A stretch of 64,000 nt of DNA from Adiantum capillus-veneris. Taxonomy: Eukaryota > Streptophyta > Polypodiopsida > Polypodiales > Pteridaceae. Shown here piece by piece: positions 9,636 through 22,640 of this stretch. The translations under genes were made by a program, and so were the position numbers. Every line of letters starts with the position of its first letter. Position 1 is the stretch's first letter. Where the stretch lies: NCBI GenBank assembly GCA_014529385.2, contig CM043971.1, positions 53,851,209 to 53,915,208 on the forward strand. Reading direction: 5' to 3'. The notes beneath the pieces were generated by a model. It did no database searches, was not told where the DNA came from, and saw nothing but the letters and a program-made list of their open reading frames with translations.

Positions 9636-11267
9636 ATGTCTACATCAGACTCAGACTTAGCTTATACAAGCACATGGATTGCAGGGATAGATCTTCCAAA
9701 CCTACAGTACATAAAGACCAATTTTGTGGAGAGAGTTTGGACGTATAACCATGAAAGTGAAGGACTATATAGGTATATTAATGGAGATCAATTCAACCTT
9801 TACAGTTGCTTAGAGCCTTACCGAGATGAGCTGACAGAGTACAAGCTCTTATATGTCTATACATACGAGGTCGACCGACAATGGACATCTTTATTTGTTG
9901 ACAAGTATGGATGAGAATATAGAGCTGTAGAAAGAACAAATCCACGAACCAAATTAGAGATGAGTGAATATTTGGTCAATGAAGGACCTCAGATACATCC
10001 ACCAAACACACGAACTTCTAAAAGAATTCCAAAGAGGGGACCACCACCTGGATTTCCCCCTAGAGCGATAACGAGAGATGAAACGATACCAGAGAGGAGT
10101 ATGGTTCCATACTTTGCACCCCAAAGTATAAGACCATCTCAGCTAAGAAAATGGGTAAATAGAAAGTACAATGGCATAGGAGACCCATATGCCCATGTCT
10201 CGGCTTTCAAGCAAGTCCTACGAGCAGAATGAGTAGAGGACTTCCACACGCAGTATGAGGGTTTTGGACTTACATTGGAGGACAATGCACAAGCATGGTT
10301 TGAACTATTGAGCCGGAGAGAGTTCACAACCATTGAGAAAATGTTGGATGAATTTGTTCAAGAATTCACCAAGAGGGGCATAAAACATAACACCCTTCCT
10401 AAGATTCAGGAATTTAAACAAGGCGAAACAGAAACTTTGCAACATGCAATACTGCGTTTGAAGCAATATGTTTCTAGATGTCCTACCCAAGAGTTACACA
10501 CGCCAGAACCTCAGATCCTATGCTTCATCAGAGGGATTAGGAATGAGAATCTCCAAAAGGACCTATACGTGAAAAGATACCAAACCTTGGAAGAGGTGAC
10601 CAAAGTGGCGGTTGACCTAGTTGACATTTGCGAATTCTATGACGATGGTCAGAAGAAGATGAATGATGCAAGTGAGAAAAAGAAAACTGTTGATCTTGAG
10701 GATCAAAGAGGGAATCTAGGACAAAACCAAGTAAATGTTGAGGAGAAAATCATAGAGAATGTGATGCAACGCATCAACCACTTTGACATAGTACCAGCCT
10801 ATAGAGTTCCTCAACGACGAAGGTCCATGACATGTGGAGGGGACCATCTAACGCAACATTGTCCTGACTATAGACCTAAGAGTCCACCAGGGTTTGAGCA
10901 TGTTATGTCTCAACCGCCTAGATATCATCCTGTAGCGGAACAAGTGTTCTCAAGTGAAAGACCCATAGCTGCTAGAAATGCATATGTGATTCATGAGCTT
11001 CAAACAGAAATATATGTGGTAGATCAGAGGTCACTTCAAGGTCAATATCAAGTATTGCCACAACAACCAATACGTCCATGTGACAGATGTGGTAGTAGTG
11101 ATCACTTGATTAAGGATTGTCCACACCATGATATCATGATAAATGTATATTGTAATGAGTGTGCAGTCACACATATGATTTTGGATTGTCCTAAGAATCC
11201 AAGAAAGAAAGGTAAAATGCAACCACATGTTACCTTTCCTTCTACCAGCAAATCAGAGAAAGAATGA
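9636..11267 (+). mobile_element. gag region of element 1
   Basis: Capsid-like region with a retrotransposon gag motif (…DDNAQAWFELLSRREFTTIEKM-type helix pattern, then a Q-x-x-ESL-like LRLKQYV segment) and two zinc knuckles near 11,080-11,180 (C-x2-C-x4-H-x4-C, then a second C-x2-C…H…C). The same paired knuckles occur in element 2 near 49,600-49,720. It binds genomic RNA and forms the particle. The region is not fully intact. Confidence 0.75.
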
Positions 11268-11285
11268 GCCACAACAAAAGGAGAG

Positions 11286-13481
11286 ATGACAACAACAACA
11301 GAGAAAGAAACAATTACAAAAGAACAAGTGCTTAAACAACAAGAAGATGAAAGTAAGCAAGTTGCTCCAGTAAACGTTGTCACAAGAGCACAAGCAAAAT
11401 TGCAAGAGCAGAAGCCTACAGATGGAGAGACTAGTAAGAGTTCCAAAAGCCGTAGAAACTCTAGACGAGCAAGAAGGACTAGAATGAAAGCGAGACTAGA
11501 AAGGGAGAAAGGAGAAGAAAAGGCTGTTACAGATGAATTGGAAACAACTCAAGAGCAACAGACACAGCAAAGGGAAGTTGAAACCCTTAAACCAGCTGAA
11601 GCACCCAAGAGTTCTAGTTCAGGAGGATCTGTCCTAGTGGACAAAGTGAATGAGCCTTTAGACGCGATTTTACAGGCTTATGAGGCTAGATTGGCAAATA
11701 GACAGACCTTAGAACTAAGATGGATGACTTATCCTTATCCTGAACTAGAGAAGCAGAGGCTAGAAATGTGTAAGCAGCTCATTGAAACTGCTCAAGCATT
11801 GCTAGAACCACCTCCACCAGAAGTGAAGGATAGGATAGTCACCCCAGTGCACAAAGATGAGAGCATTAAAGTAGACGAATTGCCTAGAGAAGAGGTGGAT
11901 AATAGGGAAGAACCACTGCCAAGGTCACAAGACTCGAGGGTACTCAAAAATACAACAGATGAATCAATGAGGGATTTCCCACCCTATGTTCCTATAGTTG
12001 AGGAGCAGTGGCCAGAGGAGTTATGGAAGGCTGTCCGAGATGCCCAAAAAAGACAAGAGGATACTGGACTAGCACCATTTCCTGAAATCACATTAGATAG
12101 ACCACAAATGAGTGTTGATGTGAGGTCATATTATAGTGATGTAGGATCGATAGCCTCCGAAGACAGTAGACCTACATCGTTAAGAACTTTGCCACAGTAC
12201 ATGGGAGATTTTGAGGCAAAGTCTGAGATTGTGAGAGTTCCATCACAGAGGCTAGGAGGGACAAACGAATTGGACACAAAAATTTTGACTAACTTTCTAT
12301 CAACGCCAGTGAAGTGCACAATTACATTGGCAGAACTTTTGAAAATCAAGCCAAGTATGTGGACGGATATAGGAAAATGCTTGGAAAAAATTGGGATAAA
12401 AAGCCCGTTAAGGTTTCTGGAAAAAGAGCTAGATGAGATCGAGAAGCCTAGATCAAATGTAAGACCGGTACCTCTGAACAAAGTAGGAGAGTACTGTGAA
12501 GGAGAAGATGGTAATGCCACTTTACCTGTCGAATACAATGGGATTGAAACGAAAGCTATACTTGACAGCGGAGCAGGAATTGCCATAGCAACAAAACGAA
12601 TATGGGAGAAATGGGGTAGGCCCGCCTTTAGAAAAACCAGAATAAAATTAAAGTTAGCGGATGGGCATGTAGAAAGACCCATGGGATTGCTAGAAGCGAT
12701 AGTAGTGTCTTCTTGTGGTATAGAGTATGCACATACTTTTGCCATAGTTGACTTTGGCAAGAAAAATAACTATGAAATCATCCTTGGAAGACCATTCATG
12801 AGGCAACTCAAGATGGTACAAGATTGGGGTTATGATTATCTATACTTGAGACATGCTAAAACCACAACACGTGTAAATATGAGAAATCATAGTTACCAAG
12901 ATGTAACTAGAACGCCCGTGGAAGATTTTGATTCTGCAACACAAAGTGGATCAACAGACCATCCGTGGATGGGCAAAAAGAAAGAAATCTGGATGTGGGG
13001 AGCATCGGAGTGTAGTGACTTTGGGAGAAATGAGAATGCCTTAGAGAGGGTCTTAGAAGATGATGCTTACATAAGAGAACCTTTTCCGGAAGAGGCGTTA
13101 GAACCGCTAGAGTGGACTCAAATATTGGCTACTTTGGATGTCTGTGTTAATGAGACCACACCAACAAAATTTTGCGATGAGAATGGGTATGACATAGTCC
13201 CCTACTACATGCTAAGGGTTATGTGTGAGACAAATGAAGAATCTGAGTATGATGAACTCAAAGTCAAGACAAATGACTCTATGGGTGATCCTGCTTGTGA
13301 TTCATATAATGAAGGGTCAGATAGGCAAGAAGTGAATACCTCAATGATGTCTACAATATCATTGGGTGGTATTGCTACACTTGCTACAACGGAGGGAGGT
13401 ATGAAAGCTATCCAAAGTGCTAGATGCAAATCACCACCACATGATGCATCTCTCACCACTGGAACCTCAGACGACAAGTAG
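11286..13481 (+). mobile_element. Protease region of element 1
   Basis: Long open stretch with a basic, coiled N-terminal part and a retropepsin domain (catalytic ILDSGAG near 12,550; ILGRPFMRQL flap/C-terminal motif near 12,780). The tail ends with conserved text (KFCDENGYDIVPYY) that recurs in element 2 near 47,600. It would cleave the Gag precursor. No RT follows. Confidence 0.8.
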
Positions 13482-13550
13482 TCTAGGCCAAAGATTACTC
13501 AAGTCACTCAAGAGAACACAGGCAATCTAGTACCAAAGAAGATCAACTTT

Positions 13551-14915
13551 TTGCTAAGTGCACAAGACGGAGTCAAGATGAATTTTATGGCAGAAATTGA
13601 TACAAATTCCACGACTAATGTCATGTCATATGGCATATGGTTACTTCTAGGTAAGCCAAAGCTTTATGATATTCAGATAAAGGTAAATCTCTCACCTGAC
13701 GTGGATGTTATAAGTATGGGGATTGTAGAAGCTACTGTCCAACTACACTCACAGAATGTCAAAGAAAAATTCTTGGTGGTAGATTCTCGACAAATGGGAA
13801 CACACTTGATTTTGTCCAAGCCATGGACACAAGTCTTTGAAGACGAGCCTGAATCTTCAACAATGGTCATCACGACAAGCAAGCCTACAATAGTTCAAAT
13901 ATTCTTGGCTATTGAAAAAGGAAAAGCTAAAGTAAGCCCACAATCTCTAGCCCAGCCAATGCAAGTGCAAGACAAAGCCTCTACATCAAAAGCGAAACCA
14001 TCAACAAAACAATAGAAACCCAAGCAAAAAGTCTATCAACCAAAGTTTCCATCGCCCGAAAGTCTCCAAAGGAAGTCAAAACAGGTCAACCAAGTGCTAG
14101 TATCCAAGGCACAGATTAAAGTTAATGATCCAATTTGGATACAATCACAGGAACAACGTCAACAAGCAAAGGTAACAGGATGGATCACATCAAGCAAGTC
14201 AATTATTGCACAAGGCTACAAGAAAGGAAATTCAGATGTTTGGGTCAACAAGCCCAAGATAACAGCCTGGCGATATCCATCCCATGACAACCACTCAGTT
14301 AGGAATCAACAAAGCCGTCAACGTCAATCACATAACTCAACCAAGAGAAAGGACAGGTACAAAAAGCAAAAGAGAAGGTCTTCCACTGGACAAACCATAC
14401 GACAAGTCTGGGTAATGAAATCAGAATTCTACCAGACTACCCAACAAAGTCAAGTGAAGATCACCTCCAAGCAAGTCCAAAGATTCATTCCAGTCGAGTT
14501 ACTCAAAGCACAAGGATTCTATGAGGGTAACTTTCAAATCTGGTTACCTAAGGTAGTAGCTTATCAAGGAATCACCCAGGAAAAGCAAGAAACATCAAGA
14601 AATCAAGAGCAGCCACCGGCTACACCCAAGAGTACTACAACCTATAGATGGATCCCTCGTCAATTACTACAAGAGCAAGGCTTTTACAAAAGTAACAGCC
14701 ATATTTGGAAATTAAAGAAAAGGTACCATCAAGTCAAAGAAGAAACAAGGCAAGTGGCAAAGAACATCACACCAGGCCCAAGAACAATGTGGGTTCCAAA
14801 ATCCGCGATTGAGGCTCAACAACAAGAAAGATACACAACTCCTTTACAGCCTCTTAATAACAAAAAGAAAGCAACGGTAAATGCAGAGGTCACAGTTTTG
14901 AAGAACACTATCTAG
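13551..14915 (+). mobile_element. Second retropepsin-like domain and W-x-P-K repeat region of element 1
   Basis: First part (to about 14,015) has a second retropepsin-like fold: AEIDTNSTTNVM in the place of the catalytic loop and HLILSKPWTQ resembling the C-terminal LG-x-PW motif. The usual D-S/T-G is not evident here, so activity is doubtful. The second part (14,094-14,915) repeats a unit of the type aromatic-V/I-P, AQGFY-x-GN, IW-x-PK about five times. The same pair of modules lies after integrase in element 2 (43.6-42.5 kb), which shows that both belong to this lineage. Confidence 0.6.
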
Positions 14916-16328
14916 AAGAAGAAGACTTCATCAACCATTGCTTCAACATCAATACCTGTCTCATCAAGCAACCACAATTTGCTACTAAGGAATGAAGAGC
15001 AGATATATGCCAATGTATTGAACAACATGGCATCTCAAACAGAAACTAACGAGAAAGGCCTAAACATCAAAAGCATATGGAATTGGATTTCAGGCCGCGA
15101 TCAGGTAAGTCCAAGTCGCCATTAAACTTACATGGCATAAGAGTCTAGAGTCGGGCAGCTAAGCCACTAAATGAGCGAAGTGTCAGACCCAAGCTTCAAG
15201 TTAATATTTTTGTGTGGTCTATGAGTCTAGCTAATAGGTATAAGCTCAAGCTGGAGAGTTGAGCATACATAAAGTCATGTCGCTCATGCTGGAAGAGGTG
15301 AGCATAAGAGTCAAAGTCCATATAATATATAAGGTGGAGAAGGCAGAGTAGTCCAAAAAAAAAAAAAACTCACGAACTTGACACAGTGAGGAAGAGTGGA
15401 GAAACCTCGACAACAAAAACCCTTCTGTGAGTAGTGAAAGCTTTTGAAGCACTCATGCTATATGTTTTTCTCGCTACACTAACTCCATGAAGAACCCATC
15501 AATACTCTTCTCTCGCACCGCATTTTGTTTAGCACGCATAACTTTGTGCAAGCATATAGATGTCCCATCATTGGACATATGCATTAGGCACTCTTTTTTA
15601 TTCCACCCATGCACTTACACAAACAAATGACGATGACCAAGCGAAAACAGGTTTTATAAGTCTTTGCTCAATAGCAATGACTCTGACTTCAAGCTACTAA
15701 CACTTATCCATGTATATCAAGCCCATACTAGTAGCCATATAGCCATATGTACTTTAACTCAGCAGAACTCTATAACATCAGAACCTAAGTACATATAGCC
15801 TCGCATTTAATTATGACTAAAGACATTTTTTCCCACTGGGTTTTTCCCTTTAGTCTTATCCAGGTATCCAAGACCTTCATTTTGTATATACGCTATATTT
15901 TACTTTTACTCTTTTATTTTTTATAACAACAAAAACAAGAAGAACCACGATATCCCCACACTACTAATTGCAAATCTACTAACAAATAAAAAGGGAGAGG
16001 CCAAAAAATAGTTTGACAAAGCTTCAAGTCAACTTACAGGTACGACTTCCAGATAACAACCACAGGAAAAGCATACTAGAGCTACAATGACAACGAGCTG
16101 CTGCACCAACAAGTCGATACAACCCCATGCAATTCAAGATACAACAACCAATCGGAGGGGGAGAGTTCCAGGCTTTAGATACACTACAGGTACAACTTCA
16201 AGGTAGCTTTAACATCACACAAAGCAACCAACTACAGAAGAGGCTGCCACAACAACTTCAACCAACACTAAGACATCAAGAACTCGTCAAGGCCAGCAAA
16301 GACATAGGGTCTTGTCGGGGACAAGAAT
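14916..16328 (+). other. 3' untranslated part of element 1
   Basis: About 1.4 kb without a convincing gene. It has short A-runs near 15,355 and AT-rich stretches, and leads to the polypurine tract. Confidence 0.55.
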
Positions 16329-16342
16329 TCGGAGGGGGAGAG
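16329..16342 (+). promoter_or_regulatory. Polypurine tract of element 1
   Basis: TTCGGAGGGGGAGAG-type purine run ending directly before the 3' LTR. It primes plus-strand DNA synthesis. Confidence 0.85.
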
Positions 16343-17408
16343 TGTTGAAAGGACGCCCTTTCAACAATGTTTCCACAAAGATTCCATTAAGATTCCTCAA
16401 AGATTCTAAAGATTCCACATGAAGATGGTGATGAAGTAATGAAGATGAAGATGGATGCTGCAACATGAAGATAAGAGTTCATGGACGTCATCGAATATCC
16501 CGTTATTATTATTTTGAGCCATTACGACCACTTTTGTAATGTTTACGAGAACCTCATATTTTAAATCGGCACTTATATTTTGGCCGCAGATACTTGTATA
16601 ATGAGTAAAGCCAACTCAGTTTCTTGTAATTAAGCTCTGTAGAAGCCTAGGGACAATTCAGGTCATTTGGCCGGACATTAGGTTTGAAGGCTTGGTATAT
16701 AAGCTAAAACCTAAGGCTTTGTAGGACACATTATGTTATCTCAAATAATATACAGTCGTGGGTTCTGCAGCACAGAGTAGTGAGCTTCACGCACACACAC
16801 CGTCGTGCACACTAATCACATTGCAGATATGAGAGTAGGAGCGTGTTAGCATCGAGGAGCTCTCCGCGTCGACGCAAGCAATGCAAGCCGAGGACCACAT
16901 TGCGAGCCCGCTTGGTATGAGCTATATTTGGTCGTAAGTACCTCAAACGACCTCCATTCTGAATGATCAAGTAGTCGTTAGAATCAGGGCGAGAAGCTCT
17001 TCGTGTTGATGTCTTTGTAGATCAGTTCCGGACACTTTCGAAATTGCTGTTTTGAGTCTATCACGACAACGATTAGAGGTCTTACAGTTATCGTTTTCAG
17101 GGTTTAGATGTTTGGCCATATAGGATATGTCCTTGTGAGTCTTACCCTCCGATTTCGAGTCATTCCGATATGATTTGAGACTGTTTCGAGCTTGTAGTGT
17201 TTCGTAGAATGCGTTGTCTGTTTCTTTTCTTTATGGTAGTGTTGTGGTAGGATTAGTGACTGTAGAGTGTTGTTCGTGTCTAGCTTAGGGTTGACAACCC
17301 AAAGATTGCCTCCATGCCCTAGTCGGGTCAGCTACGTCCTCGGATTGACAATTTGTTGGTCTGTGTTCTCGCTGTGCTCCATCGTCCGTAGCGGCGTACC
17401 CGCTAACA
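16343..17408 (+). repeat. 3' LTR of element 1
   Basis: 1,066 bp, TGTTGAAAGG…GCTAACA. From 16,470 on it matches window positions 1-939 at about 97%. TATATAA lies at 16,696. The half-box near 17,054 reads GAGTCTATCACGA. Confidence 0.93.
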
Positions 17409-18930
17409 GTAAGGACATGGCAAGCACATGAAGCAATGACAAAGAAATGGCCTACATGGCTGAATTATCCGAGATTGCCATCTCCAAAAAAGGGAACACC
17501 GACAGAGGAATAAATGGCAAAAACCCTAACGGGTGCCATGGCATTCTTCAAAAGTCTCCCTGATCTCTCATGCGCTATGCTCTACAAAATTTGCTGAATG
17601 TTGCTCACATGCATTGAAGCTTTTCACGAGCCAGAGCAAGTAGGAGCACTGTGGATGTCGTTGCTCGAGGGAAATAAGGGTCTTTGCTATGACCTAAGCG
17701 GCCAACCTTTTGAAGAAGTCCTTTATGGCTTCTACGCCCGATGCATGTTCTTGCCATCTAGCAATATGTTGGCGTTCGAGGAAGTGTTCTATGCAAGGTT
17801 CTTCACTTGGCAAACAAAGATTTTTGGGCCAACCTAACCTCCATATTTATTGGCTACTCAGCCATTGAGCTCAAAAACAGGGTCACCATGCAATTCTTGC
17901 AGGTTCCAGACAAAGAAAGAAAGAAAGATCAGATATGAGAAGACACTCCATGCACTTAAAGACCGCCTCACCAGCCGCGTCAACCCAAAGATTACTTCAA
18001 CCCATAAAGATGTGTCAAGGGACGACACATGCGAGGAGGGGGGGAAGGTTAGTAGCGAGCTAACTCGGATACCATTTTTTGAAGCTCTCATTGTAAAAAC
18101 ATTTATTATTTTGATGAATCGGGAATATTACAACTCCTATTTTCCAGATAAATATTGTAATTGATGAGCGGGGGCTATAAGCTTCCAGATTGTATCAACC
18201 TGTCTTTAGTTAGAGCTTCCAGATTATTAGTCTTGACCACCAAAAACCTTGGCTAAGGTATAAAAGCCAATTTTTGTAAGTTTTTTATAAGTTTTGGATA
18301 ATAGAAGCACAGCGTGAGCTAACGGTGCTCTCTTCTCTCCTTCTCGTGCTTCCTACTCCCTCCCCGGTTGTCACACTGCAGTTACGTCTGTTGCATTGCA
18401 ATCGTAGGTAAGAGCTCTATGCATTGGCGTAAGCATTTCATGGTATTTTGTAGCTTTTGGCATCGTTGACATGTGGACTAATTTCATCATAAGTAGGAAT
18501 TTACACTTCAAAATCAAAAACTAAGTATAGGTGGGATATTGGGGCATCATTACTAAGCATTTAGATGCATTTGGGTCGAAAACGACTACGTTAAAAACTC
18601 ACTGCTGTTAATAATCACAATTTTTACACTTGATCTAAAGTGAGGTTTGAGACCATAAGCATGTGTGCTTAGGTCTTATAAACATGTCCTAGAAGTTTTG
18701 TTATGTTTGGATGTCATTTGATGCTGTAACAGATGTGATTTGTTTGCCGAAGAGCGATTGGCTTTTGGTGATTTATGTCATTTGAGTATAGTGTGAGTTA
18801 GATGTGAGTTTTTTGTTGTTTTCCAAGAGATTGACAACCTCTTGTAGACTCTATGCACTAGTCGAGTCAACTTCGTCCCATGGATTGACAATTTATTCGT
18901 GGTTCTCGCTACATTTGCAATAAGATAGGA
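17409..18930 (+). mobile_element. Relic of a related Ty3 element: 3' ORF tail plus probable LTR
   Basis: 17,598-17,837 encodes text (YDLSGQP…MFLPS…AFEEVFYARFF) that matches the tail of the extra 3' ORF of element 2 near 36,260-36,530. A purine-rich tract lies near 18,031-18,047. After it come a TATAAAA at about 18,259 and an end region (GATTGACAACCTC…GATTGACAA…GGTTCTCGCTAC) resembling the last 120 bp of the element 1 LTR. I infer an old element end with its LTR finishing near 18,920. Confidence 0.5.
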
Positions 18931-19426
18931 GTGAGGTTAGACACCCGTCCCACACATGTAGGCTCTCAACTTCTCAACAAGCTTGAAGAAGGAGATGGAG
19001 CTCTTGAACTTTGCACTTCACACAATGAGAATGTGTGTATGTGTGTGTGTGTGTGGGAGAGTATATCCCCCAAGCTAGCCCCTAGCTTCCTTGGTCGACC
19101 CCCCTTATAGCTCATGCTAGAAGATGATTAGACCCCTGCAAGCCTAGCCAATCACATGCAGGGTGCATATCAAGCATCCATGATAGCTTTAGGACAAGTG
19201 TCCCCCTTTCCCCTTTAAGAGAGAGGACATAATCAAATAAATAAATTAGCTAAATTGTCATTGGCCCCCTTGAGAGGCCAACCAATAGGCTTTAGGCACA
19301 CAATGGAGCAACATGAAAAGGAACTTGACAAGTGTCCTAGTTACTTCTTTAGACAATGCTTGACTTGTGTGAGGGTGTGTGTGTTCTCTCTCTAGCTCCT
19401 ACAATGAGGGCTCGCCCCCCCTTGAG
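18931..19426. other. Sequence left of the copia insertion, no gene
   Basis: No coding signal. It contains a short (TG)n near 19,035-19,055. Together with 29,102-29,949 it is one stretch split by the copia element, as the TTGAG target duplication shows. It may be LTR sequence of the - strand Ty3 fragment to the right (inference). Confidence 0.4.
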
Positions 19427-19654
19427 TGTTACCATATACATGTGGTAGTGATGTGTGTGAACACATTAGGACCACCAGGGCATTTTTTCCCCTCTTTAGG
19501 AGGTTTTTCCCCCCGTGCATTGTATATACACCCATCATTCTAGGGCTATCTATCTTTTCATTGCACACTAAGTAATACACTCTCTATTGTGTGCCTTGAG
19601 CTTCCTTCGTCTTATCCAAGTTGTGTGTGTTTTCCTGCAACCCTAATTCCAACA
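19427..19654 (+). repeat. 5' LTR of outer copia
   Basis: TGTTACCATATACATG… to …CCCTAATTCCAACA, 228 bp. It is followed by the tRNA-iMet-type primer site TGGGTATCAGAG at 19,656-19,667. Confidence 0.95.
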
Positions 19655-19655
19655 A

Positions 19656-19667
19656 TGGGTATCAGAG
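19656..19667 (+). promoter_or_regulatory. Primer binding site, tRNA-iMet type
   Basis: TGGGTATCAGAG, the common plant copia primer site (TGGTATCAGAG) with one extra G. Confidence 0.85.
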
Positions 19668-22413
19668 TAGGTTGCATCCTCACGGGCTTAGTAGCTAGCA
19701 CCAGTACCTGCTCACTTCCTCCGATTTGGTGAGGGTTCATAGGTTGAAAAAAATTTAAAAAAAGGTTATAGAGCTTTGTCTGCTCAGATTTTTGATTTGA
19801 ACGCATTTCAGCCTCCGTTTCCACTACAAGCAGTACTGCATAGGCTATTTCGTTATTTTGTGCAGAATTTTTGTTAGTGTCTTTTTTTGCATAACAGGTC
19901 CTTACAGTCTTCAATGGTTTGTGCTATATAGCACGTGTTGTTCCCGCTTTGTTTCTCCTCTTTTTGGGCAGTTTTCACATCAGGTGCAACATTTACCATG
20001 GCTGACAAGAACACAGATGTGTTCAAGATGTTTGATGTGCTGAGGATAGATTGGATGGGTACAATTACCCTATGTGGGCTTACATGATGCAACATGTTCT
20101 TGTGTCAAAGGGTGTTTGGAATATTGTGCAGGGCATTGATGTACGTCCTAGTTCTGAGGATGTAGGTGATGTTGAAGGTCTTGTTGCAAGGATTGCTACT
20201 GTTAGAGTTGTTTTGCCTACGACAGGACAAGCTTGTTGGGATGTAAAGGATGCACAAACTCATGCATTGATTGTACTGCCCATGAAGCATACCATTATTC
20301 CTCACATTCGTTCAACGAAATCTACAAAACGGGCTTGGGATATTCTGGATGTTCTTTATGCAAGCCGCAATGAGGAAAAAATTGCATTGCTGCGTAAAGA
20401 GCTGGAGTCAAAGATTATGCATGAGGAAGATGATATGGACACTTTCCTTGCTGGTGTCAAGGATATCAATGAGCAACTTATTTCTGCAGGTTAAGTCATT
20501 TCTGACAGTTCCCTTGTGCAGACTGTTCTTGATGCCTTGCCAGACTCTTACTAGACTTTTGCTAGTACTTGGAGACCGTGATCCAAGGAAATTCTGGAGT
20601 TGTCAAGTTTGATGCATTGTGCACAATGTTGTTGCAAGAGTCACTTTCCCAAAAAAACAGGACTAGACAGCGTGCACTTGAACATGCTTTTATAGCTGCT
20701 CAAAGAAAGGGTGGTAACAGCAATGCAACCACTTCTTATGGTTCTTCTGCGAGTGGAAAATCACATTTTCCTAATGCTTCTGCTAACAATAATTCATCCA
20801 GAAATTTTGGTGATAAGGGCATAAACAAGATGCGTTTCCATTATTGTAAAGCTAATGATCACTTGATCAAGAAGTTCCTAAGTTGAAGGCCAAAGAGGCT
20901 AAGAAGAAAGAGGGCAATGTTGATGTTGATGTAGAATGGGATTTTAGTGTAGAGTGTACCTATAATCCTACTGTCCATGATGAATGCATGTCATTGCTGC
21001 ATATTCACATGTGTGGTATTTTGACAGTGGTGCTTCAAAGCACATTACCTCCTCACATCGTGATTTGTTCACCTCTCTTGAGTCTGTTCCTCATGGGAAT
21101 TCAATTACTTGTGCCAACAATGCCTTTTATCCGATTTAGGGAGTTGGAAAGATTGTACTTACTGCTACAAATGGCAGTTCTTTTACACTTGTTGATGCAC
21201 TTTATGTACCTGGGATCAAGAAGAACCTTTTGTTTGTATCTGCACTTGCTAAACTTGGTCTTGTAGTCAAATTTGTGGATGATAGATGTATAATACATGA
21301 TCTTAGTTTCGGTGATAAAATTGTTGCATCTGGCATTTCATGCCGTGGGCTGTATAAGCTCACTTTGTATGACAAGTGTGGGAAAAAATTTACAAATACA
21401 GTTTTTGATTCAAAGGCTATTTCAGATGCAAAACTTTGGCATGCATGTTTTGGTCATCTGAATTTTGCCAGTTTGCTACAATTGCAGAAATCTGATATGG
21501 TTGCTTCTTTGCCGCCTCTTGAAGCACCTGACAAACATGTTTGTGAAGGCTATATTTTGGGTACGATGCAGCGTTCTAAGTTTACAAAGGAAGGTTCAGT
21601 GAGGGACACATGCAAGTTGCAGCTTGTGCATGGTGATGTTTGTGGGCCCATGCAAACTCTGTCCTTTGGCAATTACCTTTAGTGCATGACTTTCATTGAT
21701 GATTACTCCATGCATGCATGGGTATTTCCGCATAAAGAAAAGTCCTAAGTAGTTATGTGCTTCAAAAAATTTCTGGCTATGGCTGAAAATGTTTCGAAAT
21801 GTACTATGGTCACCCTCTGTTCAGATCGAGTGGGGGAGTATATGTCTCATGGATTTAATGCATTTTTGGCTAGTCGTGGGATAAAACATCAATGCACAAT
21901 GCCTTATACGCCTCAACAAAATGGTGTTGCTGAGAGGAAAAACATGTCACTTATGGAAATGGCACAATGTATGGTCAAAAGTCAAGCTTTGCGGCATTTG
22001 TTTTGGCTTGAGGCCATCATGTGTGCCACCTATATACTAAATAGGTGTCCTATGAAAGCTTTGCAGTCTATTACTCCATATGAAGTATGGCATGATAGAA
22101 AGCCTTCTATTGAGCACATGCGTGTTTTTGGCTGTTTGGCATATGCTTTGTGCCACAAACACAATGCAAAAAATTGGATGATAAGGATGTCAAATGCATT
22201 TTTGTTGGATATATTGCTGAAAGCAAAGGTCACAGGTTGTATCATCCACAAACAGAGCATATCCTGGTTTCACGAGATGTGTTTGTGGAAGATTCTGTTC
22301 ATCCCTTGTTGTCATGTACTAGAGACATTAATGTAAGCTCACATGATATTTATGACACTATGTTGCCTCTTTTCAATGGTGAAAGTAAGAATCTAAATTC
22401 CAGTGAGGCAAAT

Positions 22414-22640
22414 TGTTGGAATTAGGGTTGCACAAAAACGCACACAGCTTGGAGAAGACGAAGGAAGCTCAAGGCACACAATAGAGAGTGTGTTACTTAG
22501 TGTGCAATGGAAAGATAGATAGCCCTAGAGTGATGGGCGTATATACAATGCTCGGGGGGAAAAACCTCCTAAAGAGGGAAAAAATGCCCCGGCGGTCCTA
22601 GTGTTTTCACACACATCACTACCACATGTATATGGTAACA
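22414..22640 (-). repeat. 3' LTR of nested copia
   Basis: On the + strand reads TGTTGGAATT…TATGGTAACA. A purine tract (GGGGGGATT on the - strand) lies next to it at 22,641-22,650. Confidence 0.95.

Larger units (their letters stand above)
1..17408 (+). mobile_element. Element 1: large Ty3-type LTR retrotransposon, non-autonomous form
   Basis: Two LTRs in direct orientation bracket this unit. The left one is cut by the window edge; the right one is 16,343-17,408. The order is LTR, tRNA-Asp primer site, very long leader with a tandem array and inserted Penelope-like copies, gag with zinc knuckles, a retropepsin region, a second retropepsin-like region, a W-x-P-K repeat region, untranslated tail, polypurine tract and LTR. 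I see no RT, RNase H or integrase, so it would depend on a relative such as the element at 35,283-54,569. The aligned 939 bp of the LTRs differ at roughly 30 positions by hand count (about 3%), suggesting a fairly recent insertion. The reading frames carry a few breaks. Target duplication cannot be tested because the left end lies outside the window. Confidence 0.88.

Noticed and set aside
12131-12760. 209-codon antisense frame over the element 1 protease
   Set aside because: Shadow of the sense frame, which carries the conserved retropepsin motifs.
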